From assembly GCF_009866655.1 (NCBI RefSeq), contig NZ_CP047420.1, positions 620,001 through 684,000 on the forward strand: 64,000 nucleotides of DNA, in the 5' to 3' direction. Each line of letters opens with the position of its first letter. Within the stretch, counting starts at the first letter, position 1. The DNA comes from Rathayibacter sp. VKM Ac-2804. GTDB lineage: Bacteria > Actinomycetota > Actinomycetes > Actinomycetales > Microbacteriaceae. The translations under genes and the position numbers were made by a program. Under the pieces are notes generated by a model, which searched no databases, was not told the DNA's origin, and worked only from the letters and a program-made list of their open reading frames with translations. Shown here one piece after another: positions 15,420-23,259 of the stretch.

Positions 15420-18113
15420 ATGAGACTCGTCCCACGACGGCGCACTGCGCCTGTCGGCGCGCTGCGGAACCCAGCCGCCCCTCGGGCGCTCGGCCGGCCC
15501 GCCCGCCGCTCTCCCCTTCGCGCTGCCGTGGCCGCACTCGGCCTCGGGGCGGTGCTGGCCGCCGGCCTCGTCGCCCCCGCCGCCACCGCGGCCGACGCCG
15601 CGATCCCCACCGCCGGCCTCCTCGCCGACTACCGCTTCAGCCAGTCCACCGGCGCGACCGTCCCCAACTCCGCCGGCGGAGCCGTGGGAGCCGCGCGCGT
15701 CGTGAACGGGACCGACGCGCTCTGGACCGGCACGTCACTCCGTCTCACCGGCGGCGCGAAGACCAGCGCGGCCCCCTGGGTCGAGCTGCCCGACGACCTG
15801 CTCACGGGCAAGAGCTCCGGGACGGTCACGATCGAGACGCGCGCCGACGCGTCGATGCTCTCGAGCTTCCACTTCCTCTGGAACATCGGCAGCGACAGCA
15901 CCTCGCAGTACTGGTTCGCCTCCGTCCGCGACAAGGTGCGCACCGCGATCACGACGTCCGGCGGCGGCGGCGAGAACAACGCCCGCAGCGCCTCCGGTAT
16001 CGCGGCGGACCGCTGGTACAGCCTCAGCTCGGTGATCGACGGCTCGGCCGGCACGATCTCGTTCTACGTCGACGGCGCCCGCGTCGCCTCCGCGCCCACC
16101 GCGCTCCGGCCCTCCTCCGTGGCCGACCAGTCGCTGAACACGATCGGCCGCGCGCCCTACCCCGACCCCTTCTACAAGGGAGAGGTGACGACGTTCCGCG
16201 TCTACGACCGCGCCCTGACCGGCGAGGAGGTCGCGGCCGTGTCGAGTGTCGACGCGAAGCTGCACGCCTCGTCCTTCGCGCCGCTGACCGCGGCCGTGCT
16301 CGACGGCGTCACCCCGCTCACGATCGACGACTCGACCACGAACCTGCCCGACTACGGCGGCACGGTGCGGTGGACCTCGAGCGACCCGACCCTCCGCGTC
16401 TCCGCCGACGGCCGCACCCTCACCGCCGACCGCCCGGCCGTCGGCCAGGCCGCGCGGACCTCGTCGCTCACCGCGACGGCGTCGATCCGCGGAGTCTCGC
16501 AGTCCCGCTCCGTCGCCGTCACCGTCGAGCCGCAGGTCGGCGTCGACACCCCCTACGGCTATCTGATGGTGCACTTCGTCGAGGACGCGCAGGGCTACGC
16601 CGAGAAGATCTACCTCGACGTCTCGCGCGGCGACGACCCGGAGAAGTGGGACCCGCTGAACGGCGGGAAGCCGATCCTCGCCTCCGATCTCGGCACCACC
16701 GGCGTCCGCGACCCGTACCTCACCTACAACCCCGAGACGAAGAAGTACTACATCATCGCCACCGACCTCCGCGTCTTCGGCGGCGACCAGGGCTCGGGCT
16801 CCTGCACCACCTGGTGCTCCTGGACCACGCAGGGCAGCACCAAGATGAACGTCTGGGAGTCGAGCGACCTCGTCTCCTGGAGCGACGTGCGCCAGTTCGA
16901 CGTCGCGCTCGACGCAGCCGGGAAGAAGGCCCTCGAGGCCGGGATGATGTGGGCGCCCGAGGCGACCTGGGTCCCCGACTACAACGGCGCCGGCAAGGGC
17001 GCGTTCGTCGTCTACTGGTCCTCCACCGTGTACCCGAACGCCACGCACACCCCCGGCACGGGCGCCTCGCGGGTGCTCTGGGGAGCGACCACCGACTTCA
17101 CGCAGGCCACGTACTCCTACGGCGGCACCTTCATCGACACCGGCGCCGACGTCATCGACACCACGATGATCCAGGACGGCGGCACGACCTACCGGATCTC
17201 GAAGGACAACGGCACCGGCCGCGGCATCTACATGGAGTCGACGACCGCCGAGCAGTGGTGGCTCCCGTCCACCGCGTGGACGCAGCGGCAGGACCGCATC
17301 GGCGCCGTCTGGGCCGGCGGCAACGCCGGGGGAGTCGAGGGACCGGCCGTCTTCAAGGACCATGATGCGGATCGCTGGTACCTCTACGTCGACGTCATCC
17401 CCTCGACCGGCTACCGCCCGATGGTGACGACCGACCTCGACGCCGGCTGGACCCAGCTGAACGACCCCGGCTTCTCGCTGGCGCCGTCGACCAAGCACGG
17501 CGGCATCGTGTCGCTCACCGCCGGTCAGTACGCCGAGGTCCGCGCGGCCGACGCCGCGACCGCCGTGCGCTCCGACCTGGGTGAGGTGGGCTCCGTCGCT
17601 GCGCTGCCCGCCCGGGCCGACGTCGTCCTCGCCTACGACCGCGGCACCGCCTCGCAGCCGGTGACCTGGGACACGTCTTCCGTCGGCACCGCGCCCGGCC
17701 GCTATCCGGTGACCGGAGTCGTGCGCACCATCGGCGCGAACGACAACCAGTGGGTCGGAGCGGGCGGATCGACGGCGTACAACGCGCCCGGCCGCGTGCT
17801 CTCGAGCTCGACGGCAGTGCGAGTCACCGCGACGGTCGTCGTGGCGGCGTCCACGGCGACCCTCACCGCGTCGACCCGCTGCGTGGCCGGCAAGGTCGTC
17901 GTGACCGGAGTCGTGAAGAACACGGGCACCGCGCCGCTGTCCGTCGTGATCCGCTCGGCCTGGGGCACCTCGCCCACGCTGACCGCGGCCCCCGGCGGCA
18001 ACGCGACGCACGCCTTCACCACGCGCGCCACCTCCGTCGCCGCGGGCACCCTCACCGCGACGGCCGGCACCGCCACGCTGCAGGCCCCGTACACGGCCCG
18101 CACCTGCGGCTGA
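15420..18113 (+). CDS. Secreted LamG / Ig-like / GH43 glycoside hydrolase
   Basis: The ATG at 15420 is chosen because AAGGAG sits 6 nt upstream; the ATG at 15405 and longer frames lack this. 897 residues: long Arg-rich signal peptide (1-58), LamG (about 65-270), Ig-like domain (about 275-375), GH43 propeller (about 380-720), Big_4-like segment (about 725-780) and two-Cys C-terminal module (Cys821, Cys896). Triad: Asp431 in VRDP, Asp580 in VIDTTM and Glu640 in VEGP. The propeller closely resembles that of the protein at 1731 (same FxxDxQGY-type entry, WAPEATW, CxxWC insert), so the two are probably paralogues with related specificity. A nested hairpin follows the preceding gene, but transcriptional read-through is plausible. 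Confidence 0.9.
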   Translation: MRLVPRRRTAPVGALRNPAAPRALGRPARRSPLRAAVAALGLGAVLAAGLVAPAATAADAAIPTAGLLADYRFSQSTGATVPNSAGGAVGAARVVNGTDALWTGTSLRLTGGAKTSAAPWVELPDDLLTGKSSGTVTIETRADASMLSSFHFLWNIGSDSTSQYWFASVRDKVRTAITTSGGGGENNARSASGIAADRWYSLSSVIDGSAGTISFYVDGARVASAPTALRPSSVADQSLNTIGRAPYPDPFYKGEVTTFRVYDRALTGEEVAAVSSVDAKLHASSFAPLTAAVLDGVTPLTIDDSTTNLPDYGGTVRWTSSDPTLRVSADGRTLTADRPAVGQAARTSSLTATASIRGVSQSRSVAVTVEPQVGVDTPYGYLMVHFVEDAQGYAEKIYLDVSRGDDPEKWDPLNGGKPILASDLGTTGVRDPYLTYNPETKKYYIIATDLRVFGGDQGSGSCTTWCSWTTQGSTKMNVWESSDLVSWSDVRQFDVALDAAGKKALEAGMMWAPEATWVPDYNGAGKGAFVVYWSSTVYPNATHTPGTGASRVLWGATTDFTQATYSYGGTFIDTGADVIDTTMIQDGGTTYRISKDNGTGRGIYMESTTAEQWWLPSTAWTQRQDRIGAVWAGGNAGGVEGPAVFKDHDADRWYLYVDVIPSTGYRPMVTTDLDAGWTQLNDPGFSLAPSTKHGGIVSLTAGQYAEVRAADAATAVRSDLGEVGSVAALPARADVVLAYDRGTASQPVTWDTSSVGTAPGRYPVTGVVRTIGANDNQWVGAGGSTAYNAPGRVLSSSTAVRVTATVVVAASTATLTASTRCVAGKVVVTGVVKNTGTAPLSVVIRSAWGTSPTLTAAPGGNATHAFTTRATSVAAGTLTATAGTATLQAPYTARTCG

Positions 18114-18145
18114 CCCGCCCACGCCGATCGAGCACCGCGCATCCC

Positions 18146-18240
18146 ATGCTGGTCGAGTAGCGCGGAGCGCGTATCGAGACCCGCCCTCCTGGTGACGCCG
18201 GATCTCGATACGCCCTCTGCGAGGGCTACTCGATCAGCAT
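18146..18240. repeat. REP-like element, inverted pair
   Basis: Copy one (18146-18182) reads ATGCTGGTCGAGTAGCGCGG and ends in TATCGAGACCC. An inverted copy (18200-18240) begins GATCTCGATACGCC and ends in ATCAGCAT. Each copy has a small internal palindrome around the GTAGC...GCGTA centre. The pair sits between the convergent GH43 and HNH genes. Confidence 0.85.
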
Positions 18241-18269
18241 GATCCGGCGCGTGTCGAGACCGGCGTCCG

Positions 18270-19586
18270 TCAGAACGGAGGCGGTGCGTCCTCGAAGCGC
18301 GGGCCCGGCGGGGCGCCGGCGAGGGCCGGTGGGCGGATCGTGACGAGGCGGCCGGTGGGGGTGGTCCAGACGATGCTGCCGTCCGGGTGGGGGACGTAGG
18401 TCCACCGGTCGCCGTGGCGGACGTGGTGGTGCGACGTGCAGAGGCAGACGAGGTTGTCGAGGGACGTCTCGCCGCCGTTGCGCCATTCGAGAGTGTGGTC
18501 CGCCTCCGCCCTCGAGGCGGTGCGGGTGCAGCCGGGGAAGCGGCAGGTCTGGTCGCGCAGCTGGAGGTGCAGACGCATCTGCGATGGCGGGACGCGGTAG
18601 GTGCGGCCGACGGACCTCACGGCGCGGGTGTCCGGATCGGTGAGCACGCGGGTGAACGACGCGCCGGTCGAGACCAGGGCGCGGGCGAGGTCGGCGGGGA
18701 TGAGGCCGTAGCCGTCGAGGTCCGCTGGCGCGTCGTCGAGGCCGACGGCGGTGGATGCGGCGAGCGTGAGGCGCACCTCGGCACGGATGCCGGGCACGTA
18801 CGACGAAGGCATCTGAGGGCCGTCGCCTGCGGGTGTGGTGCCGGCGATGTCGCCGTCACGCAGCAGATCGGTGAAGACGTCCGCCTTCAGCTGCGCCAGC
18901 GTGCGCTCGTCGCCACCCTCTCGGAGACTGCGGGCGATGCGGTCGACGCGCTCGCCGATGCCCATCGCGTCCGGCGCCGGCAGCAGGGCGCAGAGCGTCG
19001 CCATCCCGTCGACCTCCGGCGAGACCCAAACGGCGCGGTCCTGCCGGGCGCGGACATGCCGCTGGGCGAGCGGCTCCTCGTGCAGCTCGTCGCGGAGCCG
19101 GGCGACGATCCTCCTCAGCTGCGTCGGCGTGACCTCCGGTGCGACCTCGGCGGCGCGCTCGTCGAACCGGGCGCGGGAGCCGGGAGGCAGGGTGGCGGCG
19201 GTCGCGCAGACGATCTCGCTCGACTCCCACAGCAGCCGGCCCTCGGCCAGCAGGGCGCGGGTGCGGGGGAGGTCCTCGACGAGCAGCCGGGCGTGCTCGA
19301 GGACCGTCTCGGTCGCTCGCGCGGACAGGCGGAGCTTGACCGCGAACTCGGCGCGGATGGACCGCTCGACCAGGGTGCGCGCTTCGCTGCGGGAGAGCGA
19401 GTTCCCGCGGGCGAAGGCGTCGGGGACGGTGACGGCCGCGCGGTAGGCGAGGTGCAGGGTCTGCGCGCGGGTGAGGAGAAGCTGTGCGGAGGTGCGTCCG
19501 ATCTCCGCGGCGATGTCGGTCAGCGCGTCGACGGCCGAGAGTGCGCTCGGCTGTCCTGCCGCTCCCGGGTCGCTGTGCTCATCCAT
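18270..19586 (-). CDS. DUF222 / HNH endonuclease ('13E12' family) protein
   Basis: Start ATG 19586 (inside the palindrome ATACGCGTAT region; no clear ribosome site) gives 438 residues, the usual size. The N-terminal about 300 residues are the helical DUF222 domain (ALSAVDALTDIAAEIGR to SYVPGIRAEVRLTL). The C-terminus carries an HNH nuclease motif: CRFPGC, then ADHTLEW, NGGETSLDNLVCLCTSHHHVRH, with zinc-type CxxC pairs and the catalytic His in DH. These proteins are abundant, multi-copy and of unknown function in Microbacteriaceae and mycobacteria. It is convergent with the upstream hydrolase block, with a REP pair between. Confidence 0.9.
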   Translation of the reverse strand: MDEHSDPGAAGQPSALSAVDALTDIAAEIGRTSAQLLLTRAQTLHLAYRAAVTVPDAFARGNSLSRSEARTLVERSIRAEFAVKLRLSARATETVLEHARLLVEDLPRTRALLAEGRLLWESSEIVCATAATLPPGSRARFDERAAEVAPEVTPTQLRRIVARLRDELHEEPLAQRHVRARQDRAVWVSPEVDGMATLCALLPAPDAMGIGERVDRIARSLREGGDERTLAQLKADVFTDLLRDGDIAGTTPAGDGPQMPSSYVPGIRAEVRLTLAASTAVGLDDAPADLDGYGLIPADLARALVSTGASFTRVLTDPDTRAVRSVGRTYRVPPSQMRLHLQLRDQTCRFPGCTRTASRAEADHTLEWRNGGETSLDNLVCLCTSHHHVRHGDRWTYVPHPDGSIVWTTPTGRLVTIRPPALAGAPPGPRFEDAPPPF

Positions 19587-19690
19587 ACGCGTATTGAACC
19601 AGGGACCACCGACACCCGAGCGGCCATCGGGCGGAACCCTCGGACAACTCCGCGAGATCGGATCTGTGGAGGAGAGCGCTACTCCCGCCG

Positions 19691-20011
19691 CTACTCCCGC
19701 CGCCACTCCTCGAGGAACTCGGCGGTCGTCTTCGTCTCGAGCTCCAGCTCGATCTGACCGAGCAGGACGTAGGGGTCGCCGATGTCGGCGGGCGTGCGGA
19801 TGATCTCGGCACCGGTGTCGAGGCGGGTGATCACGAGGTCGTGCGTCGTCATCACGCCGCCGCCGAGCAGGGCGTCGATCGTCATCCGGAGCCAGGTCAG
19901 CGACCGGGGCCGCAGCTGGGCGCCCAGGTACTCGGCCGCGACCTCGCGCTCGCCGTCGTCGTCCCGCCCGTCGTCCTCGTTCACGCCGTCACTGTAGCGA
20001 GCGCCCTGCAC
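19691..20011 (-). CDS. Hypothetical protein, 106 aa
   Basis: GTG at 20011, or an alternative GTG at 19984; neither has a strong ribosome site. The N-terminus is Asp/Glu rich (NEDDGRDDDGERE), followed by a compact domain with strands LVITRLDTGAEIIRT and a helix VLLGQIELELETKTTAEFLEEWR at the C-terminus. It ends just upstream of the HNH gene and starts right after the BLUF gene on the same strand. No family recognised; possibly co-transcribed with the BLUF photoreceptor. Confidence 0.55.
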   Translation of the reverse strand: MQGARYSDGVNEDDGRDDDGEREVAAEYLGAQLRPRSLTWLRMTIDALLGGGVMTTHDLVITRLDTGAEIIRTPADIGDPYVLLGQIELELETKTTAEFLEEWRRE

Positions 20012-20020
20012 GGCTCGGCG

Positions 20021-20476
20021 TCAGTGGCGCACCTGGAACCAGCGGATCAGCTCGCGCAGCGCCGGCAACGTCGCGCTCGCGTCGACGTCGGTGTCGATGT
20101 CCTCGAAGGTGCTGCGGTAGCCGGGCAGCTCGGTCGTCATCGAGTCGGTGATCGCCTCGTACGCCATCGTCCACGAGGGGAACAGCCGGTGCGCCGGCGT
20201 CTCCTCGAGCAGCACGCGCAGACCGGCGTGCCGGGGGTCGTCGGCGATGATCGCCATCCGCTCGCGCAGCGTCGCGTCCGGCCCCTCGAGCAGCTGCAGG
20301 AACCGGCCGTCGCGGAACAGCAGGATGCCGGTCAGGCCGAGGCGCTCGTTGTTCGCGCGGCACTGCTCGAGCAGCGCGGGCAGGTCCGCCTCCTCGAGAC
20401 CGGCGGCGGTGTGGCTCGCGTAGACGATGGAGCGGAGGTCGTCGTCCTGGGACGGGCGAGCAGCGGAGTCGGACAT
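20021..20476 (-). CDS. BLUF-domain blue-light photoreceptor
   Basis: 151 residues. The BLUF domain spans about 14-115 and carries all flavin-site residues with the spacing of AppA: Tyr19 (IVYAS), Asn43, Gln61 in FLQLLEGP, Trp102 and Met104 (SWTM). BLUF domains bind FAD and shift hydrogen bonding on blue-light excitation. There is no output domain, only about 40 C-terminal residues that probably form the usual two capping helices, so it is a short type that must signal through a partner protein. The neighbouring 106-residue protein downstream is a candidate partner by position only. Confidence 0.92.
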   Translation of the reverse strand: MSDSAARPSQDDDLRSIVYASHTAAGLEEADLPALLEQCRANNERLGLTGILLFRDGRFLQLLEGPDATLRERMAIIADDPRHAGLRVLLEETPAHRLFPSWTMAYEAITDSMTTELPGYRSTFEDIDTDVDASATLPALRELIRWFQVRH

Positions 20477-20560
20477 GACGCCATCCCATCAGGGGTGCGG
20501 GGAGACGGCAGCCCCCTGCCCTGATCCGCGCGGCCCTGCTATGCGTCGCGCCAGGAGGCC

Positions 20561-21325
20561 TCACAGCAGGTCCGTGCCGCCCGTCCGCCGCAGCGCCCTG
20601 CGGGCAAGAGCCCAGCCGAGCAGCCCCAGCCAGAACCACGCGGCGCCGAGAACGACGACGGCGCCGCTCTGCACCGCGAGCGCGCCGGTCCACCCCTCGT
20701 CGAGCAGGGTCCGCAGGGCGTCGGAGGCGTACCCCAGCGGCAGCACCCGAGCGACGGCCTCGACGACCAGCGGCAGCTCGCCGACCGGCGCCACGACTCC
20801 GCCGAGGACGGTCAGGACCGCCGTGAACGGCCCGACCCAGGCGAGCCCGTCGCGCGAGCGGACGCCGAGCACCCCGACCGCGAACCCGCAGCCGCTGCCG
20901 GCGAGGGCGGCGCAGCCCGCGAGTGCGATCGTGCCGGCGGCGACCTGCCACGGGACGCCCTGCCCGAACAGCAGGAGGGCCCAGACCAGGGAGACGAGGC
21001 CCGCGGCGAACCCGACGACCGCCGCCGCGAGCGCGACCCCACTCCAGAGCAGGACAGCCGGACGGGTGCTGAGCAGCACGGTTCCGAGCACCGCATCGTG
21101 CCGCATGCGGATGAGCGACACCGTGACGGCGTCGACGGCGGTCAGGGTGGCGAGCAGGAGACTCGCACCCGCGCCGACCACGATCGACGGCGCCGAGACA
21201 GCAGCGAAGTACAGCACCTGCAGCACCGGCCCGACGACGACCGCGACCAGGAGCGTCCGCCGCGTCCGCGTGGCGTCGAACGACCGCAGCGCAACCACGA
21301 TCGACGCCGCCACGAGCCCGCTCAC
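20561..21325 (-). CDS. ABC-2 type exporter permease
   Basis: GTG at 21325 overlaps the stop of the upstream permease by 4 bp (GTGA). 254 residues with six hydrophobic segments, the pattern of ABC-2 integral membrane proteins: SGLVAASIVVAL, VVGPVLQVLYFAA, LLWSGVALAAAVVGFAAG, VAAGTIALAGCAALAGS, GPFTAVLTVLGGVVAP (with the family's conserved Pro) and a C-terminal AAWFWLGLLGWAL. Third gene of a compact exporter operon; exports an unknown small molecule, drug or lipid. Confidence 0.85.
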   Translation of the reverse strand: MSGLVAASIVVALRSFDATRTRRTLLVAVVVGPVLQVLYFAAVSAPSIVVGAGASLLLATLTAVDAVTVSLIRMRHDAVLGTVLLSTRPAVLLWSGVALAAAVVGFAAGLVSLVWALLLFGQGVPWQVAAGTIALAGCAALAGSGCGFAVGVLGVRSRDGLAWVGPFTAVLTVLGGVVAPVGELPLVVEAVARVLPLGYASDALRTLLDEGWTGALAVQSGAVVVLGAAWFWLGLLGWALARRALRRTGGTDLL

Positions 21326-22071
21326 GACAGCGCCAGCGTCCCGGCGAGCCGCGCCCGCCGCAGGGCCGTCCGCAGAATCAGGCGGGCCAGCAGCAAGGAG
21401 AGCAGAGACGTGATCAGCCCCTGCGCGCTCCAGAGCGCGATGACGTCGCCGGACGCGTCGCCCGAGACTCCGGCGTGCAGGATCTGCACCGCACCGGTCA
21501 GCGGATCGACGACCCCGAGCAGCTGCAGCGGCACCGGCAGCTGCGCTCGGTCGATCACGGTGCCGGAGAGGAGAAGGACGGGAGCGACGAGGACCGGTTC
21601 GTAGACCGTCGCGTGCGGTGTCAGCACGAACAGGCCGGACAGCACGAGCGCGGTCGTCCCGCACGCGGCGAGGAGCAGGACCAGCCCGAGGGCGATGAGT
21701 GCGGGGGAGCGCGGCGCGGACCCGCTGCCGAGCAGCCACGAGGCGACGACCGCGGCGGGGATCGACAGCAGCCCGACGCCGGCGCAGGCGAGTGAGATCG
21801 GCGCGAGCGCACCGCCCAGCGGCCGAGGGGTCAGCGCGATCTGCTCCAGCGTCCCCTGCGACCGCTGGTAGCCGAGTATCCCGACCGCCGCCGCGGTCAC
21901 CGTCCAGACGCCGACAACGGCTCCATCGACTCCCAGCGCCGGCCCGCCCCGACCCGCCTGGACGCGCAGGACGACGAAGACGACCGGTGCGATCAGAGCG
22001 GCCTGGACGAAGTAGGCGTTGCGGAGCAGCAGCCGCAGATGGAAGGCGCCCTCCTGCAGCCCCCCGATCAC
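21322..22071 (-). CDS. ABC-2 type exporter permease
   Basis: The GTG at 22071 overlaps the ATPase stop by 4 bp, and GGGAGGG lies upstream, which decides this start over an upstream in-frame one. 249 residues, six hydrophobic stretches (for example QAALIAPVVFVVL, VVGVWTVTAAAVGIL, LIALGLVLLLAACGTTALVLSG). The region GTLEQIALTPRPLGGAL is the cytoplasmic loop typical of ABC-2 permeases. It probably pairs with the following permease as a heterodimer driven by the ATPase encoded upstream. Confidence 0.85.
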   Translation of the reverse strand: MIGGLQEGAFHLRLLLRNAYFVQAALIAPVVFVVLRVQAGRGGPALGVDGAVVGVWTVTAAAVGILGYQRSQGTLEQIALTPRPLGGALAPISLACAGVGLLSIPAAVVASWLLGSGSAPRSPALIALGLVLLLAACGTTALVLSGLFVLTPHATVYEPVLVAPVLLLSGTVIDRAQLPVPLQLLGVVDPLTGAVQILHAGVSGDASGDVIALWSAQGLITSLLSLLLARLILRTALRRARLAGTLALS

Positions 22072-23060
22072 TCCCGCCCTCCTCGGCACCGGTCGACGAG
22101 GGCGAGGTAGCCCTCCTCGAGGGTCGCCGACCGGGTGGTCCAGGTCCCGGTCGGGACGTCGGTGACGACGGCCGCCAGGGCGCGCAGGTCGGGCTGCGAG
22201 GAGTCCCAGCCGACGACCACGACGGGCCGACCGGCGATGCTGTCGGAGCGGACCGAGCGGACACCGTCGAGCGCGGAGAGACGGTCCGCGAGCTCCGCGG
22301 TGAGTGCTGGAGCGGCGAGGGTCGTCACCTCGCCGAGCCCGCCCGCGGCGGCGATGTCCTGCGGTCGCCCCGCCGCGCGGATCCGGCCGTCGAGGAGGAC
22401 GAGGCTCCGGTCCGACAGCTCCTCCGCCTCGTGCAGGTGGTGGGTGGTCAGAACGACGCCCCGCCCGTCCCGGCGCAGCTCGCGGACCAGGGCGCGGAGC
22501 GCGAGCGCCGCCTCCGGGTCCAGCCCCACCGTCGGCTCGTCGAGCAGGAGCAGCGGCGGCTCCGCCAGCAGCCCGCGGGCGAGGTGCAGCCGCTGGCGCA
22601 TCCCGCGGGAGAACTCCTCGACGCGGTCGCCACGCCGCGCGCTGAGGTCGACCGCCGCGAGCACCTCGAGAATGCGGCTGTCCCTCCGCCGTCGCGGCAC
22701 GCCCGCGAGAGACGCGAAGTACCGGAGGTTCTCGAGCGCGGTCGCGCGCAGAAAGAAGCCGCGCTCGCCGCCGAGGACGAGGGCGAGGAGGCGCCTCGCC
22801 TCGTCCGGCCTCGCGACGGCGTCGACCCCGTCGACCCGGATCGAGCCGCTCGTCGGCGTCAGCAGCGTCGCGATCATCCGCGCGAGCGTCGTCTTCCCGG
22901 CGCCGTTCGGCCCGAGGAGCGCGACGACCTCGCCGGCCTCGACCCGGAGGTTCACGCCGCGGACGGCCCAGGATGCCTCCGGCCCGGTGCCGAATCGGCG
23001 CGATACGGATTCGACGTCGAGCAGGGGTACGCCCTGATCCGTCGTGCCGGTCCTGCCCAT
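22068..23060 (-). CDS. ABC exporter ATP-binding protein
   Basis: ATG 23060 follows GAAGGGCG; longer in-frame starts lack a ribosome site. 330 residues. Walker A GPNGAGKTT (about 48-56), signature FSRGMRQR, Walker B LLLLDEPTVGLD, and switch His in LTTHHLHEAEEL are all present. The last about 100 residues are the C-terminal extension common in antibiotic and daunorubicin-type exporters. First gene of a three-gene operon with overlapping stops. Divergent from the GH127 gene, 200 bp away, where an operator (23200-23219) lies nearer the GH127 start. Confidence 0.92.
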   Translation of the reverse strand: MGRTGTTDQGVPLLDVESVSRRFGTGPEASWAVRGVNLRVEAGEVVALLGPNGAGKTTLARMIATLLTPTSGSIRVDGVDAVARPDEARRLLALVLGGERGFFLRATALENLRYFASLAGVPRRRRDSRILEVLAAVDLSARRGDRVEEFSRGMRQRLHLARGLLAEPPLLLLDEPTVGLDPEAALALRALVRELRRDGRGVVLTTHHLHEAEELSDRSLVLLDGRIRAAGRPQDIAAAGGLGEVTTLAAPALTAELADRLSALDGVRSVRSDSIAGRPVVVVGWDSSQPDLRALAAVVTDVPTGTWTTRSATLEEGYLALVDRCRGGRE

Positions 23061-23199
23061 CGTCCGCCCTTCGCCGCGGAACAGCGTTCCCCTTCTCCGC
23101 TCCCCAGTCCGCATCGGTGGCGCTCGCTGAAGACCGTGGCGGCGGGCGGCGCCCATGCCTTCGAGCCCGCTCAGCCCGCGCGCCGAAACCTCACCGAAA

Positions 23200-23219
23200 G
23201 CAAATTGTTCACGGTAACA
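23200..23219 (+). promoter_or_regulatory. Shared operator upstream of the GH127 gene
   Basis: GCAAATTGTTCACGGTAACA is the exact reverse complement of 11821-11840. The operator core is 41-54 bp upstream of the ATG at 23260. TAACAT (23215-23220) inside it would serve as a -10, but no good -35 pairs with it, so the promoter position is uncertain. Confidence 0.65.
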
Positions 23220-23259
23220 TCGCGCCCAGTACCGATCTCAACGACGAGAGGCTCCACCA

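Noticed and set aside
18270-19586. The HNH protein as part of a mobile intron or defence system
   Set aside because: The DUF222-HNH type is a common stand-alone family in this lineage. No reverse transcriptase, methylase, integrase or other defence gene is nearby.
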